This document shows positions 42,437 to 50,188 of a stretch of 64,000 nucleotides of DNA, in pieces; positions within the stretch are counted from its first letter, which is position 1, and every line of letters begins with the position of its first letter. The position numbers and the translations under genes are program-made. The stretch comes from Cryobacterium glucosi (GTDB lineage Bacteria; Actinomycetota; Actinomycetes; Actinomycetales; Microbacteriaceae), in assembly GCF_004402235.1 (NCBI RefSeq), contig NZ_SOFS01000025.1, positions 1-64,000 on the forward strand. Reading direction: 5' to 3'. The notes under the pieces were generated by a model. It was not told where the DNA came from, searched no databases, and worked only from the letters and a program-made list of their open reading frames with translations.

Positions 42437-43481
42437 GGATGTCTTCCAGCCAGGAGATGAGTTCGGTCAGCCCTTCATCAAGGGAGACTCGCGGCGACCA
42501 GCCGAGGTCCGCAGTCGCAGCGGAATTGTCCGCAAACGCGGCGCGGACATCGCCCGGACGGTACTGGCCGGTGACCGTGGGGGCCGGCGCGGAATACCTG
42601 TCCGCGATCATCGTGGCGACCTGGCCGATCGTCGCCGGGACTCCGGATCCGATGTCCCAGAGTCCGCTGCGTCCGTGAACGATCGCCAGGCGGATGCTTT
42701 CAACGACGTCGCTGACGTGAACGAAGTCACGCAGGATCTCGCCGTCCTCGTAGACCGGAATGCTCTCACCGCTTCTGGCGACGCCGCAGAACAGCGGGAG
42801 AATTCCCGTGTACGAATTCGTCGGCGACTGGCCCGCACCGTAGACGTTCTGAAGCCGGACGATTCCGAGAGCAACATCGCGCGGGGTGCACCATGCCCTG
42901 AGCAGGAGCTCCTGCGCGACCTTGGTGGCACCGTAGATACTGACCGGGCGTGTCTGCGTGAAGCGCGCGTCCATGGCAACAGGTTCGGAGCCCGCCGCAG
43001 CCCAGATTCCCTGGGTGAGGTCTGCTGTGGTCCGCGGTTCCGCGGGCACGACGATGCCGTCGGCGTTGCGGAGGGATCCTTCCCCGTACACGGCACGGCT
43101 GCTGGCGAGCACGATCTCCTCGGGCAGCGCTCCGGACGCACCGAGGGCGTCCAGCATGCGGGTCGTCCCGACCACGTTGGTCATGCTGTGGAGCGTGGCT
43201 TCGTCATAGGACTGGGCTGTGCCCGTCTCGGCGGCCAGATGCACGACGACGCGAGGGTGGGTACGGTCGAGGACGCGGTTCCACGTCTCGACCTCGGTCA
43301 CATCGCCTTCGATGACAACCGCGGCGGGATGGAGGTCCTCGGAGTGCCGGCGGCCGTTGTGCACCTGCGGACTGAAGTTGTCCACGATGACGACCTCGTC
43401 AAAATGGTTGATGAGCGAATGTGAGAGTCGCGAGCCGATGAAGCCCGCTCCTCCCGTAATCAGTACAGTGCCAGCCGACAT
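42429..43481 (-). CDS. NAD-dependent epimerase/dehydratase (sugar-nucleotide SDR)
   Basis: The 350-residue extended SDR has ITGGAGFIGSRL (NAD), VHLAAETGTAQS, the active-site pattern SSRAVYGEG plus SIYGATKVAQE, LQNVYGAGQS and YEDGEILRDFVHVSDV. It resembles dTDP-sugar 4-epimerases or 4,6-dehydratase/reductases more than GalE and is related to the protein at 14045. It leads a five-gene reverse-strand run of sugar enzymes. GGGGGAGG precedes the start. Substrate inferred from context to be a dTDP- or UDP-deoxysugar. Confidence 0.85.
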   Translation of the reverse strand: MSAGTVLITGGAGFIGSRLSHSLINHFDEVVIVDNFSPQVHNGRRHSEDLHPAAVVIEGDVTEVETWNRVLDRTHPRVVVHLAAETGTAQSYDEATLHSMTNVVGTTRMLDALGASGALPEEIVLASSRAVYGEGSLRNADGIVVPAEPRTTADLTQGIWAAAGSEPVAMDARFTQTRPVSIYGATKVAQELLLRAWCTPRDVALGIVRLQNVYGAGQSPTNSYTGILPLFCGVARSGESIPVYEDGEILRDFVHVSDVVESIRLAIVHGRSGLWDIGSGVPATIGQVATMIADRYSAPAPTVTGQYRPGDVRAAFADNSAATADLGWSPRVSLDEGLTELISWLEDIRA

Positions 43482-43579
43482 GGTGTGACCGTCCTCCCCC
43501 TGCCCCGTTTGGACAACTCGACCAGTCTAGACGCCCCGTGGAAAGCCCCGTAGTCGCGGCGGAGCACCACTTTGGGTCG

Positions 43580-43957
43580 TCAGCGGGGTGGAGGCTGCCG
43601 TTCGGGCACCTCTCCTTCGACGTCGCGCAGCCGCAGTTCGAGCAGGGCGATGGATTCCGCGAGACTTCTCGCCCGCCCCTCCATGCGGGTCAGCTCGGAA
43701 CTGTGCTGAAGGCAGACGAGGAAGAGGATCGCGATGCTCACGAAGAAAACGAGGTTCGTCGGAACCTGAATACCGAGGAGCTGCGCGGTCCACTCGAGCG
43801 TGACCGGGAAGATGCTGGCCAGGAGCGCGGCAATGCCGGCGACCATCCACCAGACGGCATGCCTCTCGCGCAGGCGTCCTCGGCGGAGCAGTTCGACGAC
43901 GATGACCAGTGTCAGGAGCGCGGCGGCTATCCCGAGCACATAGCTCGTCAGGGTCAT
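43580..43957 (-). CDS. DUF2304 family membrane protein
   Basis: The 125-residue protein has three membrane helices (about 5-24, 33-52, 63-82) with RHAVWWMVAGIAALL and NLVFFVSIAILFLVCLQHSSELTRME between. It ends in a coiled-coil-like polar tail. This is the DUF2304 pattern. These proteins are almost always encoded next to a DPM1-like GT2, as here, with an ATGA overlap, so they probably form a complex at the membrane. The longer frame to 44296 is rejected because it covers the GT2 gene. Confidence 0.88.
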   Translation of the reverse strand: MTLTSYVLGIAAALLTLVIVVELLRRGRLRERHAVWWMVAGIAALLASIFPVTLEWTAQLLGIQVPTNLVFFVSIAILFLVCLQHSSELTRMEGRARSLAESIALLELRLRDVEGEVPERQPPPR

Positions 43958-44691
43958 GCTGTGCCGCCCTCGGCGCGTCGGCCCAGTGGGGGTCTCAGGA
44001 GGGCGAACAACAGTGCGATCATCGCCCTGCCGAGATAGACCGCCGACTTGCCGGCGCCATGCGAGGGCGTTCCGCCGGATCGCACGCGCATGGATGCGGG
44101 AACCTGCATGACACGACACCCTCCACGAACGGCAATGACGAGAGACTCGACCGTGTCGCCGAGGTACTCGGCCGGATAGTGCTTCGAAAAGAGCATGACC
44201 GCTCGGGGGCCACTGGCTCTCAGGCCGGACGTGGTGTCGGTGAGCCTGGTCCCGGATATTCTGCTCAAGAGTGACGAGAGAACGATCATCGCCCACCGTC
44301 TGGGACCGGACGCCACATACTCTCCTGCCCCGGCGAATCGGGCGCCGATGACCAGATCCGCGTCTGCGAGACCGGCGAGCATCGCCGGTACGGTGCCCGG
44401 ATCGTGCTGGCCATCGGAATCGATTTGGACGACGTTCGAGTAGCCATGTTCGAGGGCGTAGCGAAATCCCAGTCGCATCGCCCCACCCACGCCCAGGTTG
44501 ATCGGCAGAACGGCCACCAGCGCTCCCGCCGCACGCGCCGCAACGGCCGTGTTGTCTGACGAGCCATCGTCAACCACGAGGCACCCGGCACCGGGCAGCT
44601 GGTCGAGTACTTCACGGACGACGGCGCCCACCGATTCTTCCTCGTTGAATGCAGGCATCACGATGAGGGTTTTCTCCAAAGCCGTTTGCAC
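43954..44691 (-). CDS. GT2 glycosyltransferase, DPM1-like, partner of DUF2304
   Basis: The 245-residue protein has TLIVMPAFNEEESV, VVDDGSSDNT, LGVGGAMRLGFRYAL and the metal site QIDSDGQHDP (Asp91, Asp93), then LTDTTSGLRASG. It has no clear membrane helix except a weak one near 220. It fits polyprenyl-phosphate sugar synthases or rhamnan/glycan transferases that work with DUF2304. Start is a GTG at 44691. Only 10 bases separate it from the GT4 gene upstream. Confidence 0.88.
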   Translation of the reverse strand: MQTALEKTLIVMPAFNEEESVGAVVREVLDQLPGAGCLVVDDGSSDNTAVAARAAGALVAVLPINLGVGGAMRLGFRYALEHGYSNVVQIDSDGQHDPGTVPAMLAGLADADLVIGARFAGAGEYVASGPRRWAMIVLSSLLSRISGTRLTDTTSGLRASGPRAVMLFSKHYPAEYLGDTVESLVIAVRGGCRVMQVPASMRVRSGGTPSHGAGKSAVYLGRAMIALLFALLRPPLGRRAEGGTA

Positions 44692-44701
44692 GTGCTCTAT
44701 C

Positions 44702-45907
44702 TTATTCTCGGCCCGTCACGTCTTCCGGGCGCGTGGGGGCGCCCGGAGTCTGCATTGTGTCCCCGCCATGCAGGCGCGAGACGATCGCGAGATATTCCCG
44801 AGCCCGGCTCGCCCATGCCCAGTGGGCCTCCAGAACGGGCCTGGGCATGGCGGGCAATGGGCGTCGCAAGGCATCCCGAACGCCGTCAATGAGTGGTTGC
44901 AGTGAGAGCTCGCGGACTTCACGCACGGGACCTCCATCCGCACGAATAGGCGCAACCGACGGAACCGGAAACGAAACGATCTGGGCACCGGATGCTGCGG
45001 CCTCGAGCAGCGTGATCTGGAATCCCTCCGCCAGCCGGCTGGGGTTGACGAGCACCGAACCGTGCAGGACTGACCTGATGACCGCGGTATCCGCGTGGCC
45101 GTAGAGATGGATACTACCGTCAATCCCGCGAGACCGAATCCGCGTCCGGAGATTCTCACGGTCCGGCCCGTCACCGAGCATATGGACCTGAAGCCCGTCG
45201 AACTCGGGTTCCGTCAGAAGCGTCGCTGCAACGTCGACGAATTCCTCCCATCCCTTTCCCCCCACCAGCCGGCCGATGAACGCTATTCCAGTCGGCGGGG
45301 CATCATCGGCAAACGCGGGCCAGTCCTCCATCCGGAGGGCGTTGGGGAAGATTACAGACTCCCGGCGAGCGAGCGCGGAAACGAACTCGGCAACCGGTGC
45401 CGACACGGCGAGCACTGCAGCCGCACGCCGCAGGACGGTCCGGCCGACGCTGAGGTCGACCAGACGTGAGGCAAGTTGGATGACGCGGGAAGGGGTTCGG
45501 ACGAACCCGGCTCCGTGCTCCGTGTGGATCACGGGAATGCCCGCGAGCCGCGCGGCCCGGAGCCCGACGTAGGACATCGGGAAGAAGCGCGTGTGGGTGG
45601 ACACTACAGTCGCACCGGTCGTTGAAAGCAGGATACTGAGCCGACGAGCCGTTCCCCACGCCGGAAACGATATGACGGATGCGACCGGGACATGCCTGCG
45701 CAACCGGACAACACGAATTCCGTCCTCGTCGACGTCGGAGGGGGTGACGTCCAGTGTCACCACCGTCACCCGTGCGCCCGCAGCGCGCACGGCGTTGGCC
45801 AGCTGGAAGACGTGGCTCTCGAGTCCGCCCAGGCGTGGGGGATAACTGTTGACGATGATCGCCACGTGAACGGCACCAGAGTCACCCGGTTCGATCTCTA
45901 TCGCCAC
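44702..45907 (-). CDS. GT4 family glycosyltransferase
   Basis: The 401-residue GT-B protein has the N-terminal GGLESHVFQLA (nucleotide-sugar side), VISTHTRFFP-like VVSTHTRFF, HTEHGAGF, and the C-terminal FIGRLVGGKGWEEFVDV, LGDGPDREN and the E-x7-E motif (PSRLAEGFQITLLEAAASG). It should transfer a sugar from a nucleotide donor at the cytosolic face. The GTG start at 45907 follows GGGGGAG. It begins a three-gene transcript with the DPM1-like and DUF2304 genes. Confidence 0.9.
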   Translation of the reverse strand: MAIEIEPGDSGAVHVAIIVNSYPPRLGGLESHVFQLANAVRAAGARVTVVTLDVTPSDVDEDGIRVVRLRRHVPVASVISFPAWGTARRLSILLSTTGATVVSTHTRFFPMSYVGLRAARLAGIPVIHTEHGAGFVRTPSRVIQLASRLVDLSVGRTVLRRAAAVLAVSAPVAEFVSALARRESVIFPNALRMEDWPAFADDAPPTGIAFIGRLVGGKGWEEFVDVAATLLTEPEFDGLQVHMLGDGPDRENLRTRIRSRGIDGSIHLYGHADTAVIRSVLHGSVLVNPSRLAEGFQITLLEAAASGAQIVSFPVPSVAPIRADGGPVREVRELSLQPLIDGVRDALRRPLPAMPRPVLEAHWAWASRAREYLAIVSRLHGGDTMQTPGAPTRPEDVTGRE

Positions 45908-46043
45908 GGTGCTCCCCCGGATATCCGTTTTCGCTCTGAGTCTATTCCCCCTGCGGTTCGCGTCGACGGGGACGGTCGCGGGGCATCCGCTCGGGGCGGC
46001 ATCCGCGGTCCGGTGTTCCGGACGACCGCGAACGGGCGGCAGG

Positions 46044-46049
46044 TAAGCT
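46044..46049 (+). promoter_or_regulatory. -10 box (TAAGCT) of a leaderless transcript
   Basis: TAAGCT is followed by exactly six bases and then the GTG start at 46056. This places the transcription start at the start codon. No ribosome site is available, which supports leaderless translation. Confidence 0.5.
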
Positions 46050-46055
46050 CACCAC

Positions 46056-47537
46056 GTGACACTCACTGTGATTTCTCCTGCGCAGGCGCGGATGTTGACG
46101 GCGGTGATGGTTCCCCTCCTCGCTCTCGTGGCTCTCCTGAGCTGGGCGACAGCCTCGCCTGTCGGCGCGAGCCCCGATGACGACTTTCACCTCGCGAGCA
46201 TCTGGTGCGGGGACGGACTGCGTGCGGGCCTCTGTGAGACGGGGCCGTCGGAGGCAGAGCGAGTTGTGCCTGAATCGGTGACGACCTCCGCGTGTTACGC
46301 GTTCAAACCCACGGAGACCGCGTCCTGCCAGGGCGGAGACATCGCATCCAGCGTCACGACGATGATCGCGACTGGTCGCGGCAACTGGACCGGCGCATAC
46401 CCCCCACTGTTCTATTCCGTCATGGGGATGTTTGCCGGGCCGAACATCACGATCTCAGTCCTCCTGATGCGAGCGTTCAACGCCCTCCTGTTCGTCGCGT
46501 TCACGACGGCGTTGTTCTGGCTGTTGCCACCCGCCAGACGACCGCTGTTACCCATCGCCCTGGTCGTCTCGGTCGTTCCACTGGGTATGTTCCTGATCCC
46601 GTCGACCAATCCCGGCAGTTGGGCGATTCTTTCGGCCGGCACCCTCTGGATCTCCCTTCTGGGATACTTTGAGACGCACGGTCGGCGCCGTCTGGGACTC
46701 GGCCTGCTAGCCGCAGCAGCCACGGTCATCGGATCTGCGGCGCGAGCCGATGCCGCCCTCTACGCAGTCCTTGCCATCGGGATTGTCGTCCTGATCGCCG
46801 CCCGGCGAACCCGGCGTTTTCTGGTGTCATTGTCCCTGCCTGTCGCCCTGGCGCTGACGGCTGCGTTCTTCTACTTCTCGTCGGGCCAGTCTTCGTTTGC
46901 CGAATCCGGGCTTGCCTCGAACGCAAGCGGAAGCGATTGGCAGCAGCTTCTGTTCGTGAACGTCCTCGATGTTCCCCAACTCTGGGCAGGTGTCCTGGGC
47001 TTCTGGGGACTCGGCTGGCTGGACACCACTCTGCCAGGTGTGGTCTGGGTCCTGGCTGTGTCCGTCTTCAGCGCGACAGTGTTCACCGGCCTGCAGTCGA
47101 CGTCGTGGCGAAAGGGTCTGGCGACCTCGGCCGTATTCGGCATGATGTGGGCCATTCCGACCTATGTGCTCGTGCGTTCCCGGGCGTTCGTGGGTGAACA
47201 GGTCCAGCCCCGGTACATCCTGCCGCTCATGATCCTGCTGGCGGGGATCACTTTTCTCCAGCCCGCCGGGCGCGCGTTCGCGCTCGGACGGGTTCAAGCA
47301 GTTCTTATCGTCGTCGGTCTTGGTGTCGCCAATTCCGTGGCATTGCACGTCAACCTGCGGCGTTATGTCACAGGGACAGATGCCATCGGTTGGAATCTCA
47401 ACGCCGGCCTCGAATGGTGGTGGGGGGTCGGCCCGGCCCCGATGGCCGTCTGGATCGTCGGGACCGCGGCGTTCGCGGGTGTTGCAGCCGGTCTGCTGGC
47501 GCTGACTCAATCCCGTACGTCGGCCCCGTCGAGGTAG
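46056..47537 (+). CDS. DUF2142-type multi-pass membrane protein
   Basis: The 493-residue protein has about 11 membrane helices and the first-loop pattern ASPDDDFHLASIWCGDG with acidic residues, followed by WTGAYPPLFYSVMGMF and NPGSWAILSAG. This is the pattern of DUF2142 proteins found in polysaccharide clusters, probably GT-C-type transferases or transporters. Four cysteines near residues 50-90 in the external loop could form disulfides. Start is GTG, leaderless. The gene is convergent with the GT2-GT4 fusion gene (49-base gap). Confidence 0.8.
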   Translation: MTLTVISPAQARMLTAVMVPLLALVALLSWATASPVGASPDDDFHLASIWCGDGLRAGLCETGPSEAERVVPESVTTSACYAFKPTETASCQGGDIASSVTTMIATGRGNWTGAYPPLFYSVMGMFAGPNITISVLLMRAFNALLFVAFTTALFWLLPPARRPLLPIALVVSVVPLGMFLIPSTNPGSWAILSAGTLWISLLGYFETHGRRRLGLGLLAAAATVIGSAARADAALYAVLAIGIVVLIAARRTRRFLVSLSLPVALALTAAFFYFSSGQSSFAESGLASNASGSDWQQLLFVNVLDVPQLWAGVLGFWGLGWLDTTLPGVVWVLAVSVFSATVFTGLQSTSWRKGLATSAVFGMMWAIPTYVLVRSRAFVGEQVQPRYILPLMILLAGITFLQPAGRAFALGRVQAVLIVVGLGVANSVALHVNLRRYVTGTDAIGWNLNAGLEWWWGVGPAPMAVWIVGTAAFAGVAAGLLALTQSRTSAPSR

Positions 47538-47586
47538 AGCCCACCGCCCGCGCGTACCACCGGCCGATGACAGACGGGTCGGCCTC

Positions 47587-50076
47587 CTAGCGCATGTAGC
47601 TGATCCGGCTCCGGACCTTCTTGGCCACTGCTCTGACGCCTCCGGCGCGCCAGTAGTGCACAAAGAGGCCGGCGTCATGGCGAAGGCCGTGCTTCTTGCG
47701 GCGCACTTCGGGACGTCGATGCGACTTCCTGGCCTCCCCGGGAGTCACAACGCCGCTGGCCAGGAGATCGGGCGAATGACGGGGATCGGCGACGAAATCC
47801 ACGAGTGGGGCGAGAACCGTCTTCCATTCGTAGTCAGCGCGCACCCGCTGAATGTTCGCCCGTGCTTCCTGGGCGAACTCATCGTCGAACAAGACTCTCT
47901 CCAGGGCGGCCGCGAGTGCACCGATGTCATTGGGCGGTACGACAATACCGAGGCCTTCACTCTGGACGAGGGCCGCGAAGTGATCACCCTCTGTGACGAC
48001 CATGGGGAGTCCGGCCCACAGGTAGTCCAGGATCCGGGTACGGAACGAGAAGGTCGTCTCGACGTGGGCGAAGTGGGTGCTGACACCCGCATCGGCCTCG
48101 CCGAGGTAGTTGTGCCGTTCCGCGTAGTCCACCCACGAGGAATTGAAGAAGACGCTGCTGTCGAGCACGCCGAGTTCAGAGGCGAGCGACCGTGATTCAG
48201 CGACGATGCCCATCTCGGGCACGCCCGGGTGCGGATGCTTCGTCCCCTGGAAATAGAGCCGGACATTGTCGTGAGTCTCCGACAGCCGGGCAACGGCACG
48301 AATCAGTGTTTCCGGGTCGAACCAGTTGTAGAGGCCTCCGCTCCAGAGCAGAAGCTTGTCTGTCGCTTCGATCCCCGGCAGGACGCCCTTGAGGACCGGC
48401 CGGGTCGCAGGAGGAAAGACCCCGTCGAGGCCGAACGGCACGACTTCGATCAGACCGGTCAGATCCGGATCGGAGGCATAGTTCGCGGGGTTCAGCCGGC
48501 CAAGGGCCGCGAGCTGGCCGAGATAGAAATGCCGCTGGCGCTCAGAGGCGCACATGAAGAAGTCGCCGCGGAGGAGTTGTTCATTCAGAACATCAGTCGC
48601 ATCGGAAACCTGCTTGTTCCACTGAACCGCGCCCTGCTCGCGGCCCTGCTCCAGTTGTTCAAGGTGCATCGGGTCGTAGATATCGGCCACGACGATTTTG
48701 TTGGTCTTCCTCAGCGAATCGAAGAGTGCCATCGCGAGCCCCTGGAAGACAATCACGTCCGCCCGCTGCTCCAGGCGACCCATCGTTCGGTCATCACCCG
48801 GGCGAATATGCACGATCTCGAACGGAGCATCCACGGGTTCGGCCCCGGCAAGGGTGACCAGAGTGACCTCATTGCCCCTGGCCAGGGCGGCGGCCATGTT
48901 CCAGGCTCGAATTGCGGGACCGGCCATCTTGGCGCCGATGGGATCGCCCGTGATCACGAGGACACGCGTCACGACCGGAGTGTCCGTGACCCCGAACGCG
49001 TTGACGATCTTTTCATAGCCCTTCAGATAATGCTCTGAATGGTAGGACGGGGCGTCGGTCTCACCGAAGAATCGCCAGATGGTCTTGTCGGGAACGACAC
49101 GAGTCGACTGGATCAGGTCCCGAGACTCCACGAGGGATGGCAGGTTCTCGACGAATTGGTCAATGGCGTAGACACCGGCGAGGGTATCCCTGGCGACTTC
49201 CTGAACGGGTCCGTTGTCGCCACCCTTGCGAAGATCGAGTGACGTCGAATCTAATTTGCCACGAGCCACTGCCCGACGAACAGTCAGCGCCAGGGTCGCT
49301 GGAAAGATCTTCGCGAGCGCCTCGTCGCCGAGGTTCTTGTACTGGGTGAACAGTGCGTTTCGTTCGAGAAGATAGGTTTCCTTGAAGGCGCCGAACGACG
49401 TCATGGACGCGTGGTGTTTGTGGAACGCCAGCGACGCCGGCTCGTACACGAAACGCCATCCGCGGAGGTTGAGTCTCCAGCCGAAGTCGACATCCTCGAA
49501 GAACATGAAGAATCGCTCATCGAACCCGCCGAGCGCATCGTAGACACTTCGACGAACGAACATCGCCGAACCCGTCCCGAAAAGCACGTCGCGCGCGTGG
49601 TCTAGTTCGGTGGGGACCGCCTGGGCGGTCAAGGGCTTATAACCCTGCCCGAACCAGGTCATGGCCGATCCGATGTAGTCGACGAGAAGACCGTCCCAAT
49701 CGAGCACTCGACTTGCGATGGCGCCGATCTCTGGATCCTGGTCGAAACGACTGATTGCGGACCTCACCCAGGCGGAGTCAGGCTTGGCATCGTTGTTCAG
49801 GAACGCCAAAAAATCTCCTGAGGATGCCTTCACGCCCAGATTGCAGCCCCCGGCGAACCCGAGGTTATCCTTTGATTCGACCAGAACGACGTGAGGTGCT
49901 GCGGCTCGGATTCGCGCGGCGCTGTCGTCACCGGAGGCATTCTCGACCACGACGATTTCGAGGAGATCTGCCGGCCAATCGATCCGGCCGAGCTGGGCGA
50001 TGGCCTCTATGGTGTCATCGGTTCCCCGGAAATTAACGAGGATGACGGACACTACGCCCGCTTGCTTCTTCGGCAT
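47587..50076 (-). CDS. Bifunctional glycosyltransferase: GT2 plus GT4 fusion
   Basis: The 829-residue protein has a GT2 domain in residues 1-300 (VSVILVNFRGTDDTI, LGFAGGCNLGVKASSG, LAFLNNDAKPDSAWV, FFMFFEDVDFGWRL). A GT-B/GT4-type domain fills roughly 370-740 (AGPAIRAWNMAAALARGNEVTL, LLLWSGGLYNWFDPETLIRA, DYLWAGLPMVVTEGDHFAALV). A basic tail follows. One protein should therefore add two successive sugars. The first half resembles rhamnosyl/galactofuranosyl GT2 enzymes. It lies downstream of the repeat protein gene on the same strand. Confidence 0.88.
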   Translation of the reverse strand: MPKKQAGVVSVILVNFRGTDDTIEAIAQLGRIDWPADLLEIVVVENASGDDSAARIRAAAPHVVLVESKDNLGFAGGCNLGVKASSGDFLAFLNNDAKPDSAWVRSAISRFDQDPEIGAIASRVLDWDGLLVDYIGSAMTWFGQGYKPLTAQAVPTELDHARDVLFGTGSAMFVRRSVYDALGGFDERFFMFFEDVDFGWRLNLRGWRFVYEPASLAFHKHHASMTSFGAFKETYLLERNALFTQYKNLGDEALAKIFPATLALTVRRAVARGKLDSTSLDLRKGGDNGPVQEVARDTLAGVYAIDQFVENLPSLVESRDLIQSTRVVPDKTIWRFFGETDAPSYHSEHYLKGYEKIVNAFGVTDTPVVTRVLVITGDPIGAKMAGPAIRAWNMAAALARGNEVTLVTLAGAEPVDAPFEIVHIRPGDDRTMGRLEQRADVIVFQGLAMALFDSLRKTNKIVVADIYDPMHLEQLEQGREQGAVQWNKQVSDATDVLNEQLLRGDFFMCASERQRHFYLGQLAALGRLNPANYASDPDLTGLIEVVPFGLDGVFPPATRPVLKGVLPGIEATDKLLLWSGGLYNWFDPETLIRAVARLSETHDNVRLYFQGTKHPHPGVPEMGIVAESRSLASELGVLDSSVFFNSSWVDYAERHNYLGEADAGVSTHFAHVETTFSFRTRILDYLWAGLPMVVTEGDHFAALVQSEGLGIVVPPNDIGALAAALERVLFDDEFAQEARANIQRVRADYEWKTVLAPLVDFVADPRHSPDLLASGVVTPGEARKSHRRPEVRRKKHGLRHDAGLFVHYWRAGGVRAVAKKVRSRISYMR

Positions 50077-50188
50077 GAATGGCTTCCTGACTTGTGGGTG
50101 TGCGCATAAACCCTACCAAGCCCCCGCTGGCGCAACGCCGGACTCTGTCGGGTACCACGCTTTCAGCGGCAGTCGCCGCGCCTCCCGT

